A stretch of DNA of 64,000 nucleotides from JAGLQQ01 sp043806135 (GTDB taxonomy: Bacteria; Omnitrophota; Gorgyraeia; B26-G9): positions 1-64,000 of the forward strand of contig JAZDHG010000034.1 of the NCBI GenBank assembly GCA_043806135.1, given 5' to 3'. The translations under genes were made by a program, and so were the position numbers. Numbering within the stretch: the first letter of the stretch is position 1; the number at the start of each line of letters is the position of its first letter. Below, in pieces: positions 8,312 to 16,166 of this stretch. The notes beneath the pieces are model-generated. The model saw nothing but the letters and a program-made list of their open reading frames with translations, was not told where the DNA came from and did no database searches.

Positions 8312-9181
8312 TTAAAAATCCTTCAATGGATCTTGAATTGCTACGCTTTGGCCTTCAGAAAGCAAACTGCTATCACCTGTCAGGACATAACGTTGATAAC
8401 GGATAAAATCATCCGCTCGCTGACGATTGCCATCTAATATTTTAAAACTATTTACAATTGCATCAACAGTCCATTCTGCAAGCTCTGCTTCCTCATCAGG
8501 ACAGTAGAGATAGGCTTGTTTATAAAAAGAAAGTGCTTGTGTTAATTTGGTCTCTTTTTTATCTTCAGAGATATTGTTCTTTAAAGCTTCCTGAAAGCTA
8601 AGATTGCCACTTTCCCAATAAGCTTTAGCGATTTCCAGCTTTGCTTGCGGATAGTTGCCCCAAACTTTACCATATTCAATAAAAGCTTTCTCGTTTTCAC
8701 GCATTTGACTGAGTGTATAGCCGATCATCCGTTGGGCCTGGGCAGTTACTTCACACTTAGGATAGTCACTAATTACTTTTCGGAAATTAACAATAGCTTT
8801 ATCATAATCATATATCCGATAAACATAGACCTGCCCTATTTCAAAGCGTGCTTTTGCACAGGCAAACCAACAATCAGCATAATCTTGAATGAGTTCTTCA
8901 AAAACAGCTATCGCCGCTTCATTATCTCTTTGACTATAATAGTTGCATCCAATCCAATACTGAGCTTTTGCTAGAGCTTCGCGATTAGTCGCAGAATGGG
9001 CTTGGATAAAGCTTTGCAGCTCGTCTTTCTTATCCCATCCTCCTTCCCACCATTTTTCCGGAATGTCTTCAATTATTTCATCTAGAACAATTCTTGTAGC
9101 TTGAGCGTTTATGATTTTGAATGAGAATAACGCGATAAAGCTGAAAAATATAGCTAAAGTTATTAGATTCGCTCTTTTCAT
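8312..9181 (-). CDS. secreted TPR protein
   Basis: A 289-residue protein with a signal peptide at about 1-26 (FKIINAQA). Repeats start near residue 68 with EALAKAQYWIGCNYYSQRDN and continue with FEIGQVYVYRIYDYDKAIVN and AQRMIGYTLSQMRENEKAFI. These are Sel1/TPR-like units as in BamD- and YbgF-like periplasmic proteins. GGAG lies 9 bases before the ATG and a good promoter lies upstream, so it starts its own unit (TPR, TPR, Ig, unknown). The exact partner is unknown. Confidence 0.75.
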   Translation of the reverse strand: MKRANLITLAIFFSFIALFSFKIINAQATRIVLDEIIEDIPEKWWEGGWDKKDELQSFIQAHSATNREALAKAQYWIGCNYYSQRDNEAAIAVFEELIQDYADCWFACAKARFEIGQVYVYRIYDYDKAIVNFRKVISDYPKCEVTAQAQRMIGYTLSQMRENEKAFIEYGKVWGNYPQAKLEIAKAYWESGNLSFQEALKNNISEDKKETKLTQALSFYKQAYLYCPDEEAELAEWTVDAIVNSFKILDGNRQRADDFIRYQRYVLTGDSSLLSEGQSVAIQDPLKDF

Positions 9182-9231
9182 AGGTTCACTCCAATTTTTA
9201 TTATTAAAAAGGCACCTTCCTACATATTATC

Positions 9232-9261
9232 AATATATAATTGTAATTATCAGAATGTCAA
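9232..9261 (-). promoter_or_regulatory. predicted sigma70 promoter for the TPR-Ig operon
   Basis: On the minus strand, TTGACA (9261-9256) and TATATT (9237-9232) are 18 bases apart. It lies just after the glycosyltransferase stop at 9267 and about 50 bases before the first TPR gene, leaving room for a leader with a GGAG site. Confidence 0.5.
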
Positions 9262-9266
9262 GCAAA

Positions 9267-10985
9267 TTAGAGGAAAGAAAGGCCTATGATTAAAATAATC
9301 AAGAGAAAGAGAATAAACGGCAAAATGATAATAAGATAAATTCCCGGGGTTTCCCATTTGAATCTATAAAGCAATGGGTTCGCAATTAAGGCAACCGCTA
9401 TGGGAAATAACCAAATGTTTGATGTTTGAAAAACACTTAAAATTAGGCTAATTCCTACTAATGCTTCAAAAATACTAAAACGATCAATCTTGATCGGAAT
9501 AAACAAAGTTTGTTTAGAAAGCTGATATTCCTTTATGCCGCTTACATAAAAAACCCTTTTTAGAGGCAAAATACTCAAAAGTATTACTCTGACAAAAAAA
9601 ATAATTGTGCTAAAACAAATAAAGGTGTATTGAGCCATGAAGTTAAACATCTTTATTGGCTTTTTATACCATTCGATCACGGCAAAAGCCAGATCAGAAA
9701 ATGCGTAAAACAACATAGCAATAAAAAATTCAAACGCCCAGCTGGTATAGATGTTCTGCCCCATTTGATATGATCCGGAGAAAAACAAGGGTATGCTTTC
9801 AAGAAGCGGGATAGGCATAGTGTTTAAGGGTAAGTATAGATTGAAATATTTTGTTGTTAGAGGAAGCGCGATAGAGACAATAAAAAGAAAGAGAATAAAC
9901 GGTAAACCAAAAAGAAGCCTACCGGCAAAAAGAGGGATATCTACTTTTTCAATCCAGGTAGCATGTTTTGAAAATAAGAGCTTCAGATAGTATTTCAAAA
10001 AATAAGCTGCTGTACCGCTAATCCAGCGTTCTCCCCTTTTTCGATATTTATGGTAATCTTCAGGAAAATCTTCATAGCAAATCACATCTTTAACAAAAAA
10101 CCCGCGATATCCAAGTCTAAGAGCTTCTGAGGTAAAAATAAAATCTTCAGTAATTGAATCCGGAAAACCACCCACCTGCTTCCAAACATTCATTCGAATG
10201 ATTCCACCATGGCCATAAAACAATACATAGCCGTATTTATTTTTTGCTGGAACAAAATATTTATAATGAAGCCTGGTTTGATGCTTTAGATATTCGCTAA
10301 AGATAAAACCTTGTTTAGGGTTAGTCTGTTGCTGGGACTGAATAAACCCAATGTTTTCATCTAAAGAAAAATAAGGGATCAAGCGCGTGAGAAAATCTTG
10401 AGGTAAAATCCCATCCGCATCTGAGATAGCAAAGTACTCGAATTCATCCGCAATCTGCTTTAAGCCATAATTTAGATTTCCCGCTTTAAAGCCTGTTTTA
10501 TTTTTGCGCCTGATAAGGTTAACAGTTTTATGATCACTTACAAAATTATCAATTTTCAGTTTGTTTTTATCATCGGTGCTGTCATCTAAAATATAGACTT
10601 TGAAATTAGGGTAATCTTGCCCCAGGCAGCTTAAGATTGCTACTTCTTTGAAATCATCTTTGGTGGGATAAAGGATAACAACCTTCGGTGCTGAAGGTGA
10701 TAAATGAAAAGATTTGGGTAAATCTTGAGCAATAAATCGAGAAAAGACCGCGAGAACAATTTGATAGATACCTATTAGCCAAAAAATATTCACACAGATG
10801 ATTAAACCAGTAACAGACAACCATGCAAGGAGGGGTTCTCCTCTTCTTACTTCTGCAAATATCTTCGGATCAAAATATAAGATAAGAAGCAGCCAAAGCC
10901 CAAAAACTATCACAAACATGAAATTGTCTTTGGCTAGTACCTGTTTATTAGGTTCTTCTGGCATTAGCTTGGTTTTTCTATTCAC
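9267..10985 (-). CDS. BcsA-like family 2 membrane glycosyltransferase
   Basis: A 572-residue inner-membrane processive-type glycosyltransferase. Two membrane segments (about 24-40 and 55-83) precede a GT-A catalytic domain. The nucleotide-binding aspartates D134/D135 (LDDSTDD), the DAD motif (D189, D191), TED (279-281) and an RxxRW motif ending W321 are all present. Several further membrane segments follow from about 350. This order is that of cellulose synthase-like GT2 enzymes, which polymerise and extrude a glycan. There is no PilZ domain at the C-terminus, unlike BcsA. The predicted start is GTG. It lies upstream of the TPR/Ig genes, which may build the matching secretion path. The sugar is unknown. 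Confidence 0.85.
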   Translation of the reverse strand: MNRKTKLMPEEPNKQVLAKDNFMFVIVFGLWLLLILYFDPKIFAEVRRGEPLLAWLSVTGLIICVNIFWLIGIYQIVLAVFSRFIAQDLPKSFHLSPSAPKVVILYPTKDDFKEVAILSCLGQDYPNFKVYILDDSTDDKNKLKIDNFVSDHKTVNLIRRKNKTGFKAGNLNYGLKQIADEFEYFAISDADGILPQDFLTRLIPYFSLDENIGFIQSQQQTNPKQGFIFSEYLKHQTRLHYKYFVPAKNKYGYVLFYGHGGIIRMNVWKQVGGFPDSITEDFIFTSEALRLGYRGFFVKDVICYEDFPEDYHKYRKRGERWISGTAAYFLKYYLKLLFSKHATWIEKVDIPLFAGRLLFGLPFILFLFIVSIALPLTTKYFNLYLPLNTMPIPLLESIPLFFSGSYQMGQNIYTSWAFEFFIAMLFYAFSDLAFAVIEWYKKPIKMFNFMAQYTFICFSTIIFFVRVILLSILPLKRVFYVSGIKEYQLSKQTLFIPIKIDRFSIFEALVGISLILSVFQTSNIWLFPIAVALIANPLLYRFKWETPGIYLIIILPFILFLLIILIIGLSFL

Positions 10986-11153
10986 TTCTTAAATTTTTCA
11001 TATCCTTCGTAGTAGTTCGATACAAATAATGTATTTTTTAAAATTAAGAGTATCTAAGAAACATCCCCGAACGACTACAAACAAAAAGTTGGAAGAAAAA
11101 ACTAAAATTTTCCAGGATAATCATTAACGATTGAATCCTTTTAGACTCTTAGA

Positions 11154-11702
11154 CTACAAAACAGTCTTGATGTCTTCTAAATTAGGCAAATTGGCGTCTT
11201 TTTCAGATAGAATAGGGTCTTTGATCGGCCATTTGATATTTATATGCGGATCACACCAGAGAATACCTTTGTCATGCTCAGGTGAATATTCATCACTGCA
11301 TTGATAAACAACATCGGCCTTGTCAGAGAGTACACAAAAACCGTGCGCAAATCCTTCCGGGATATAAAGCATTTTGCGGTTCTCACTTGAAAGCACCTCT
11401 CCTACCCATGTGCCGTAATTTGCCGACCCCTTACGCAGATCAACAGCAACATCAAAGATCTCCCCGGCAATTACATTGACCAGCTTTGCCTGCGCCTTAG
11501 GGCTGCTTTGAAAATGCAGGCCCCGTAGAACATGCTTTTTTGAAGAAGAGTGATTTACCTGCACAAAAGGTTTGTTAAGCCCGTATCGGCCAAAAGCTGA
11601 TACTTTAAAAAGCTCTATGAACTCACCGCGTTCATCAGCAAAAACATCCGGAGTGATCAGGATCATTTCAGGAATATCGAGCTTTTTAAAATTAAACGCC
11701 AT
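11154..11702 (-). CDS. rmlC: dTDP-4-dehydrorhamnose 3,5-epimerase
   Basis: A 182-residue cupin enzyme that epimerises dTDP-4-keto-6-deoxyglucose at C3 and C5 on the way to dTDP-L-rhamnose. The family landmarks are present: FVQVNHSSSKKHVLRGLHFQ near 47-66 with the catalytic histidine, VDLRKGSANYGTW, and IPEGFAHGFCVLSD. Full family length. It follows rmlA with one base between stop and start, so the two are an operon. rmlB and rmlD are not in this window and must lie elsewhere if the pathway is complete. Confidence 0.95.
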   Translation of the reverse strand: MAFNFKKLDIPEMILITPDVFADERGEFIELFKVSAFGRYGLNKPFVQVNHSSSKKHVLRGLHFQSSPKAQAKLVNVIAGEIFDVAVDLRKGSANYGTWVGEVLSSENRKMLYIPEGFAHGFCVLSDKADVVYQCSDEYSPEHDKGILWCDPHINIKWPIKDPILSEKDANLPNLEDIKTVL

Positions 11703-11703
11703 T

Positions 11704-12570
11704 CTATTGTTCCCCAGCGATCTTTCGCAGATATTCAGAGTAGCTTGTTTTCATCTGGCCGGCAAGTTTTAATAACTGCTCTTTTGTTATATACCCTTTT
11801 TTGTAAGCTATCTCTTCCAAACACCCGATCTTTAAACCCTGCCTGTCTTCAATGGTCTTGATAAAAATAGAGGCGTCAATAAGAGAATCATAAGTTCCTG
11901 TGTCCAGCCATGCATACCCCTGCTTTAATAGCCTTACCTTCAGCTTTTTATCCTTTAAATAGACATTATTAAGGTCTGTGATCTCAAGCTCTCCCCTGGC
12001 TGAGGGCTTGATGTTTTTAGCGATCTGCACAACCTTATTATCATAAAAATATAATCCGGTGATCGCCCAATGAGACCTGGGATTTTTTGGTTTTTCGACT
12101 ATAGATACCGCATTATTGTCATTGTCAAATTCAATTACACCGTATCTCTGCGGGTCTTTTACATAGTATCCAAAAACGCAGGCACCAGTTTCCTGCTCAA
12201 CCGCCTTCTTGAGCTCATATTCCAGTCCTGCACCGAAAAAGATATTATCTCCTAAAACCAGGCAGACCTTGTCATGAGCGATAAAATCCTCTCCGATAAT
12301 GAACGCTTCTGCTATGCCGCGGGGTTTATCCTGCTCGGCATATTGCACTTTAAGTCCAAAATCACTTCCATCACCGAATAAAGCTTTAAACTGACCCAGC
12401 GCCTCCGGGGTGGAGATTATAAGCACCTCGGTTATGCCTGCCTGCATCAGCACGGAAAGAGGATAATATATCATCGGCTTGTCGTAAACCGGCAATAGCT
12501 GCTTGCAGACACCTTTTGTTATCGGATATAACCTGGTCGCCTTGCCTCCGGCTAAAATAATACCTTTCAT
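11704..12570 (-). CDS. rmlA: glucose-1-phosphate thymidylyltransferase
   Basis: A 288-residue nucleotidyltransferase that makes dTDP-glucose from glucose-1-phosphate and dTTP. The start chosen is the ATG at 12570, because GGGAG lies 6 bases upstream and the protein then begins MKGIILAGG as in the family. The signature loop reads AGGKATRLYPIT, with K where G is usual. Further family motifs are GVCKQLLPVYDKPMIYYPLS, VLGDNIFFG and EKPKNPRSHWAITGLYFYD. It is immediately upstream of rmlC. The hairpin-bounded GxxExxY unit begins 19 bases upstream of its start codon. Confidence 0.95.
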   Translation of the reverse strand: MKGIILAGGKATRLYPITKGVCKQLLPVYDKPMIYYPLSVLMQAGITEVLIISTPEALGQFKALFGDGSDFGLKVQYAEQDKPRGIAEAFIIGEDFIAHDKVCLVLGDNIFFGAGLEYELKKAVEQETGACVFGYYVKDPQRYGVIEFDNDNNAVSIVEKPKNPRSHWAITGLYFYDNKVVQIAKNIKPSARGELEITDLNNVYLKDKKLKVRLLKQGYAWLDTGTYDSLIDASIFIKTIEDRQGLKIGCLEEIAYKKGYITKEQLLKLAGQMKTSYSEYLRKIAGEQ

Positions 12571-12588
12571 TATTGCTCCCTTTCCACA

Positions 12589-12621
12589 GGTATAATCCAC
12601 AAATATTATCTGGATTATACC
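12589..12621. repeat. left hairpin of the GxxExxY unit
   Basis: GGTATAATCC (12589-12598) pairs perfectly with GGATTATACC (12612-12621) around a 13-base loop. The same arms and the same loop length, with a different loop sequence, recur at 40284-40316 beside the decayed second copy. No T-run follows. Confidence 0.8.
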
Positions 12622-12622
12622 T

Positions 12623-12656
12623 GATTACAACGATTAATATTAGATTGCAACGATTA
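12623..12656. repeat. two direct 14-mers, 20 bases apart, at the GxxExxY stop
   Basis: GATTACAACGATTA (12623-12636) and GATTGCAACGATTA (12643-12656) differ at one base; the second includes the stop codon of the GxxExxY gene. The second copy of the unit has the same pair at 40318-40331 and 40338-40351 with the same period. Confidence 0.7.
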
Positions 12657-13025
12657 AACCATTAATCTCCGCACTTGACAGCTTTTATTGCCAAAATTTA
12701 TTAATAGCCCAACCTTATATCCTGACACCTTTAGATACGATATAACTTGCAATTCAAATACAGCAGGCACCTTACCTGATAGGGCTTTAATTTCAGTTAC
12801 AATTTTGTCTTCCACAACTAAATCCATCCTCAATTTACCGATATTTTCTTTCTGAAACAAAATATCAAAACTTTTCTCAGTTTGATAGCTTAGACCATTC
12901 TCTTTTAAGGTTATTTTAAAAGCGTTATGGTATATTCTCTCATTGAATCCAGGACCAAGTTTACTATGCACCTTATAAGCGCAGGCGATTATTTTATCAG
13001 TTAAAGGATCTCTTTCCTTAATCAC
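12654..13025 (-). CDS. GxxExxY protein, PD-(D/E)XK nuclease-like
   Basis: A 123-residue protein of the GxxExxY family, whose function is not established. The naming motif is GFNERIY (G26, E29, Y32). D68 and E78-x-K80 give the spacing of a PD-(D/E)XK nuclease active site, so DNA cleavage is plausible but unproven. The start is GTG with AGAGGAG 8 bases upstream. The gene sits alone between a left hairpin (12589-12621) and a right hairpin (13056-13088). A broken copy with the same two ends lies at 40284-40661, where the C-terminal 22 codons differ by one residue. This suggests a small mobile unit or a past segmental duplication. Confidence 0.85.
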   Translation of the reverse strand: MIKERDPLTDKIIACAYKVHSKLGPGFNERIYHNAFKITLKENGLSYQTEKSFDILFQKENIGKLRMDLVVEDKIVTEIKALSGKVPAVFELQVISYLKVSGYKVGLLINFGNKSCQVRRLMV

Positions 13026-13055
13026 TGTAATCTCCTCTTGAATCTACGCAATCAC

Positions 13056-13088
13056 GCCATCCTCCTGCACTTTTTTTTATAGGATGGC
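13056..13088. repeat. right hairpin of the GxxExxY unit
   Basis: GCCATCCT (13056-13063) pairs with AGGATGGC (13081-13088). In the second copy (40630-40661) the arms are GACATCCT and AGGATGTC: the second pair has changed from C-G to A-T on both sides. That compensatory change supports the stem itself being kept. Confidence 0.75.
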
Positions 13089-13134
13089 TTATTTCACTTA
13101 CTGTCTTTTACCACTTCGCCTTTAAACAATTTAT

Positions 13135-14463
13135 CTATGCTTTTTGTCCCGCTTTGAGAATTGTTTTTAATGAATGATGAATTTTATCAAATAAGCCGTC
13201 ACGGATGGCAGATGCCACAGCCGGGGTGTTAACCAGCACTTCAGCTGTTACCCCAAGCTTTCCATCATTATCCTTAAGCGGTATTAATTTTTGAAAGATT
13301 ACCCCTCGTAAGCACTCGCTAAGGACTTTTCTCATATAATAATGTCTTTCTGTTGCAAACATATTGATTATTTTATCTAATACCCCGACCACACCGGAAC
13401 TTGAAATAACAACATATACAAGTTTTCCGCAAGCAGATGCATCAATAGCCAGATTAATAGTTTCTTCATCAGGGATATCGCTGAGCACCAGTACATCAAC
13501 ATCCTGCTGCATGGCCTGCTTTATCCCGCTGACAAATGATTCTGTATCTATGCCGACCTCTCTTTGTTTGATAACACTGTTCTTTACCGGGAATACATAC
13601 TCGATCGGGTTCTGAAAAGTTAAAATAACACTAGAGCGCTCGCTGTTGATCTTTTCAATAAGCGCAGCGCAGGTGGTTGTCTTGCCGCAGCCTGCCGGGC
13701 CTGTGATCACCACTAATCCCGGTTTATTATCAGCAAAAGAAGACACAATATCAGGTAATTTTAAATCTTCAAGAGTCGGGATCGGAACAGTTATAAGATG
13801 AAATGCGGCCTCAATAGCGCCTTGCTGCATATGCACGTTTAGCCGGAAACGATAAGTACCGGCTACCGTGACAATGGTAACCGCAGTATTAAGTTCGTGT
13901 TCAACGCTTATTTTATTTGTCTGGTCTTCTGTGAGCAGGCTGAAAACCATTCTTTTAATTGCCTGCCTATCTAAAGCATCGTATTTCATTGCCTGCAGCT
14001 GCCCTGCCTTGCGAAGCATGGGAGGATGCTCTATAGACAGATGAACATCGGTAGCCTGCTCATACATAGCCAGCTGCAGCAGGCCGATAATGTCTACCTG
14101 TTCGATCTCAACCTGAAGTTTCTGGCGGTCTGTTCTCTTGATATCAGTAATAGCAGCAGCAACCCCGTACACTTCTCCGGCCTTGATCTCAGCCGCCCGA
14201 ACAATACGTGCTTTCATAACTATCGGTACTTCGAAAAAAGGAATTTTCAGATTTACTTCCAGCTCAGTATTCAAGCTCATCGGATGAAAGGATTCAAAAC
14301 ATACACCCGCAGCGCTCAGGTTTTTCGTTACAGTGGAGTTCCAGGCACGGGATGCGCCCTCTTCATGCAATACCCTATACTGCATAGACAGCTGCGCTCT
14401 TACCCTGGCAAACTGCCTTCTATTCAAGCCCTCCTCAAACTGATTTTTGACTTTACTATCCAT
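13135..14463 (-). CDS. PilZ domain fused to a divergent PilT/GspE-like ATPase
   Basis: A 442-residue protein. Residues about 12-118 form a PilZ domain with both c-di-GMP signatures intact (RQFAR 16-20, NLSAAG 48-53). Residues 125-440 follow the PilT fold: GTYRFRLNVHMQQGA near 202, Walker A GPAGCGKT 255-262, and NPIEYV near 285. Several PilT landmarks are altered. TIEDPIEY reads TFQNPIEY. The Walker B block that normally holds VGEMRD reads LSDIPD. The His-box histidine before STLHT is absent. It may therefore bind ATP with weak or no hydrolysis, or act as a c-di-GMP-controlled partner of a true pilus motor. It is 4 bases upstream of nothing recognisable as a pilus gene; it precedes the GxxExxY unit and follows the MGMT gene. 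Confidence 0.82.
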   Translation of the reverse strand: MDSKVKNQFEEGLNRRQFARVRAQLSMQYRVLHEEGASRAWNSTVTKNLSAAGVCFESFHPMSLNTELEVNLKIPFFEVPIVMKARIVRAAEIKAGEVYGVAAAITDIKRTDRQKLQVEIEQVDIIGLLQLAMYEQATDVHLSIEHPPMLRKAGQLQAMKYDALDRQAIKRMVFSLLTEDQTNKISVEHELNTAVTIVTVAGTYRFRLNVHMQQGAIEAAFHLITVPIPTLEDLKLPDIVSSFADNKPGLVVITGPAGCGKTTTCAALIEKINSERSSVILTFQNPIEYVFPVKNSVIKQREVGIDTESFVSGIKQAMQQDVDVLVLSDIPDEETINLAIDASACGKLVYVVISSSGVVGVLDKIINMFATERHYYMRKVLSECLRGVIFQKLIPLKDNDGKLGVTAEVLVNTPAVASAIRDGLFDKIHHSLKTILKAGQKA

Positions 14464-14467
14464 TTTT

Positions 14468-14812
14468 TTATTTTCCTTTTCCCTTTTTTACCCCGCAAAA
14501 ATTCTTTTCAAATTTAAGCAGCTCGTTTTTGAGCTTTACCCCCAGAGCATATCCCCCTATTTTCCCACTTGATGCAACCACCCGATGACAAGGTATCAAA
14601 AGAGGCAATGGATTTTTCTTGAGAGCCGTTCCTACAGCCCGCTGGGCATTCGGACGGCCGATACGTTCTGCTATCCACTTATATGTTCTGGTCTCACCCG
14701 GTTTAATTTCACAGGCCGCTTTTAAGACATCTTTTTGAAAAGGTGTAAATCCCTTCATTATAATATCAATACTTGTTCCAATGTTCAATGATATTTTTTG
14801 CTGTTCTTTCAT
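14468..14812 (-). CDS. methylated-DNA-protein cysteine methyltransferase (MGMT/Ogt type)
   Basis: A 114-residue protein holding only the C-terminal, active half of the Ogt/Ada family, which removes alkyl groups from O6 of guanine onto a cysteine. Visible are the active-site motif PCHRV (C75), the HTH region TYKWIAERIGRPNAQRAVG with the conserved NAQRAVG, and SGKIGGYALGVKLK. The N-terminal RNase-H-like half is missing, as in many small members. AAGGGG lies 5 bases before this ATG, so the gene starts inside the end of uvrC and overlaps it by 47 bases. The pairing of two DNA repair genes with overlap suggests coupled translation. Confidence 0.9.
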   Translation of the reverse strand: MKEQQKISLNIGTSIDIIMKGFTPFQKDVLKAACEIKPGETRTYKWIAERIGRPNAQRAVGTALKKNPLPLLIPCHRVVASSGKIGGYALGVKLKNELLKFEKNFCGVKKGKGK

Positions 14813-16166
14813 CTATCCCCTTTATTTTCTTAAGCTGCTTGATATTGATACCCTTTAATGAATTGATATTATCAAGCGCCCTGAGCAGGATCTGCCTTCT
14901 AACCTTGCCTATGCCGGGTATCTGGTCAAGTTCAGACATGAGCATCTGCTTTTTGCGCAAATTGCGGTGATAGCTCAAGGCAAAGCGATGTGCTTCGTCC
15001 CGGATAGCCGCAATAAGTCTTAAAGCCTTGGAATTAAGCGGCAAAGCTACGGGCTTGTTCTGCCACTGGACATAAATATGCTCGAATTTTTTGGCAATAC
15101 TGATTATCGGAATATTAATTTTCAAACTATTAAGCTGCTCTAAGGCGCATTTTAGATGCCCTTTGCCGCCGTCGATAAGAATCAGCTCGGGCAGATCAAG
15201 TGCAACCGAAATATCACCGGTAAAACGCCTTTTCAGTACTTCCTGCATCATGGCATAATCATCAATCCCTTTTACAGAATTAATTTTAAACCTGCGGTAA
15301 TCCTTTTTGTAAATTCGGCCTTGCTTAAAACGCACCATAGAGCCTACGGCCTCAGAGCCTGATATATTGGAGATATCATAGCCTTCGATATAAACAGGGC
15401 GCCTTTTTAATCTAAGGACTTTCTGCAGTTCCTCGACCTGGTCCGCAACGGCAAAGCGCTTGTAACCAATCGGCACAGAACTTAAGCTTTCGATCTTATC
15501 GCGCAGCTCAAGCGCAGCTTCGAAATTATGAGTTAAAGACGCGGACTTCATTTCATCAGAAAGCTTTTTTATCAGATCTGTTTTTTTGCCCCTCAAGAAC
15601 AATAAAAGATTATTAACGTTTTGTTCATACCCCTCTTTACTTACCAGCCCCTGGCAGGGCCCCGGGCAGATCTTGAGATGATAATTAAGGCATACAGACT
15701 TAGGCATCACATTACAAACTCTGAGCGGAAATATCCTGCGCATGAAATTCAGCGCCTGGCGCAATAGTTTTCCTGATGTGTAAGGCCCGAAATATTGCGC
15801 CCTGTCCTTTTTCCGGCGCCTTACAATACGCAAACGGGCAAATTTTTCGTCTGTGCCGAGGCGCAAAAGCGGATAGGCCTTGTCGTCCTTTATGTCTATA
15901 TTAAACTTCGGCTTGTTTTCCTTGATAAGCCCAGCTTCTAAGATCAGCGCTTCGGCTTCGGTTGAAGTGGTAATAAATTCTATATCAGCGATCCCACTTA
16001 CCAGCAGTTTCAGCCTTTGCCCCTTGGCTGAGGAACCGAAATAAGAACTCACACGTTTTTTGAGTGATATCGCCTTGCCGATATAAATAATGGCCCCGTC
16101 CTTATCCAGCATTAGATAAACACCGGAGCCATCAGGCATTGCTTTTACTTTATCGCTTAAATTCAT
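14766..16166 (-). CDS. uvrC: excinuclease subunit C, compact form
   Basis: A 466-residue nucleotide-excision-repair endonuclease; E. coli UvrC has about 610. The GIY-YIG domain is at 12-95 (GVYLM 15-19, YIG 28-30). Four cysteines follow (C151, C159, C167, C171), in the region where UvrC is reported to hold an Fe-S cluster. The UVR helix pair is at about 196-231. The RNase-H-like domain begins almost at once (YIEGYDIS, D264; IDDYAMM, D303; LILIDGGKG, D332; EAHRF, H393), and an HhH pair closes it (IPGIGKVRRQILL, IKGIDERTAKNII). About 120 residues usually found between UVR and the nuclease domain are missing. All catalytic positions look present. It overlaps murJ by 4 bases. Confidence 0.92.
   Translation of the reverse strand: MNLSDKVKAMPDGSGVYLMLDKDGAIIYIGKAISLKKRVSSYFGSSAKGQRLKLLVSGIADIEFITTSTEAEALILEAGLIKENKPKFNIDIKDDKAYPLLRLGTDEKFARLRIVRRRKKDRAQYFGPYTSGKLLRQALNFMRRIFPLRVCNVMPKSVCLNYHLKICPGPCQGLVSKEGYEQNVNNLLLFLRGKKTDLIKKLSDEMKSASLTHNFEAALELRDKIESLSSVPIGYKRFAVADQVEELQKVLRLKRRPVYIEGYDISNISGSEAVGSMVRFKQGRIYKKDYRRFKINSVKGIDDYAMMQEVLKRRFTGDISVALDLPELILIDGGKGHLKCALEQLNSLKINIPIISIAKKFEHIYVQWQNKPVALPLNSKALRLIAAIRDEAHRFALSYHRNLRKKQMLMSELDQIPGIGKVRRQILLRALDNINSLKGINIKQLKKIKGIDERTAKNIIEHWNKY

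Noticed and set aside
11005..11080. imperfect inverted repeat GTAGTAGTTCG / CGAACGACTAC between the GT2 gene and rmlC
   Set aside because: Ten of 11 pairs over a long loop, no T-run and no second copy; too weak to call a terminator or element.
12623..12656. direct repeats as a CRISPR remnant
   Set aside because: Only two copies with a 6-base gap, no spacer-length units and no cas genes. No CRISPR array was seen in the window.
14026..14517. 163-codon + strand frame opposite the PilZ-PilT gene
   Set aside because: No ribosome binding site, no family pattern, fully antisense to a protein with intact PilZ and Walker motifs.
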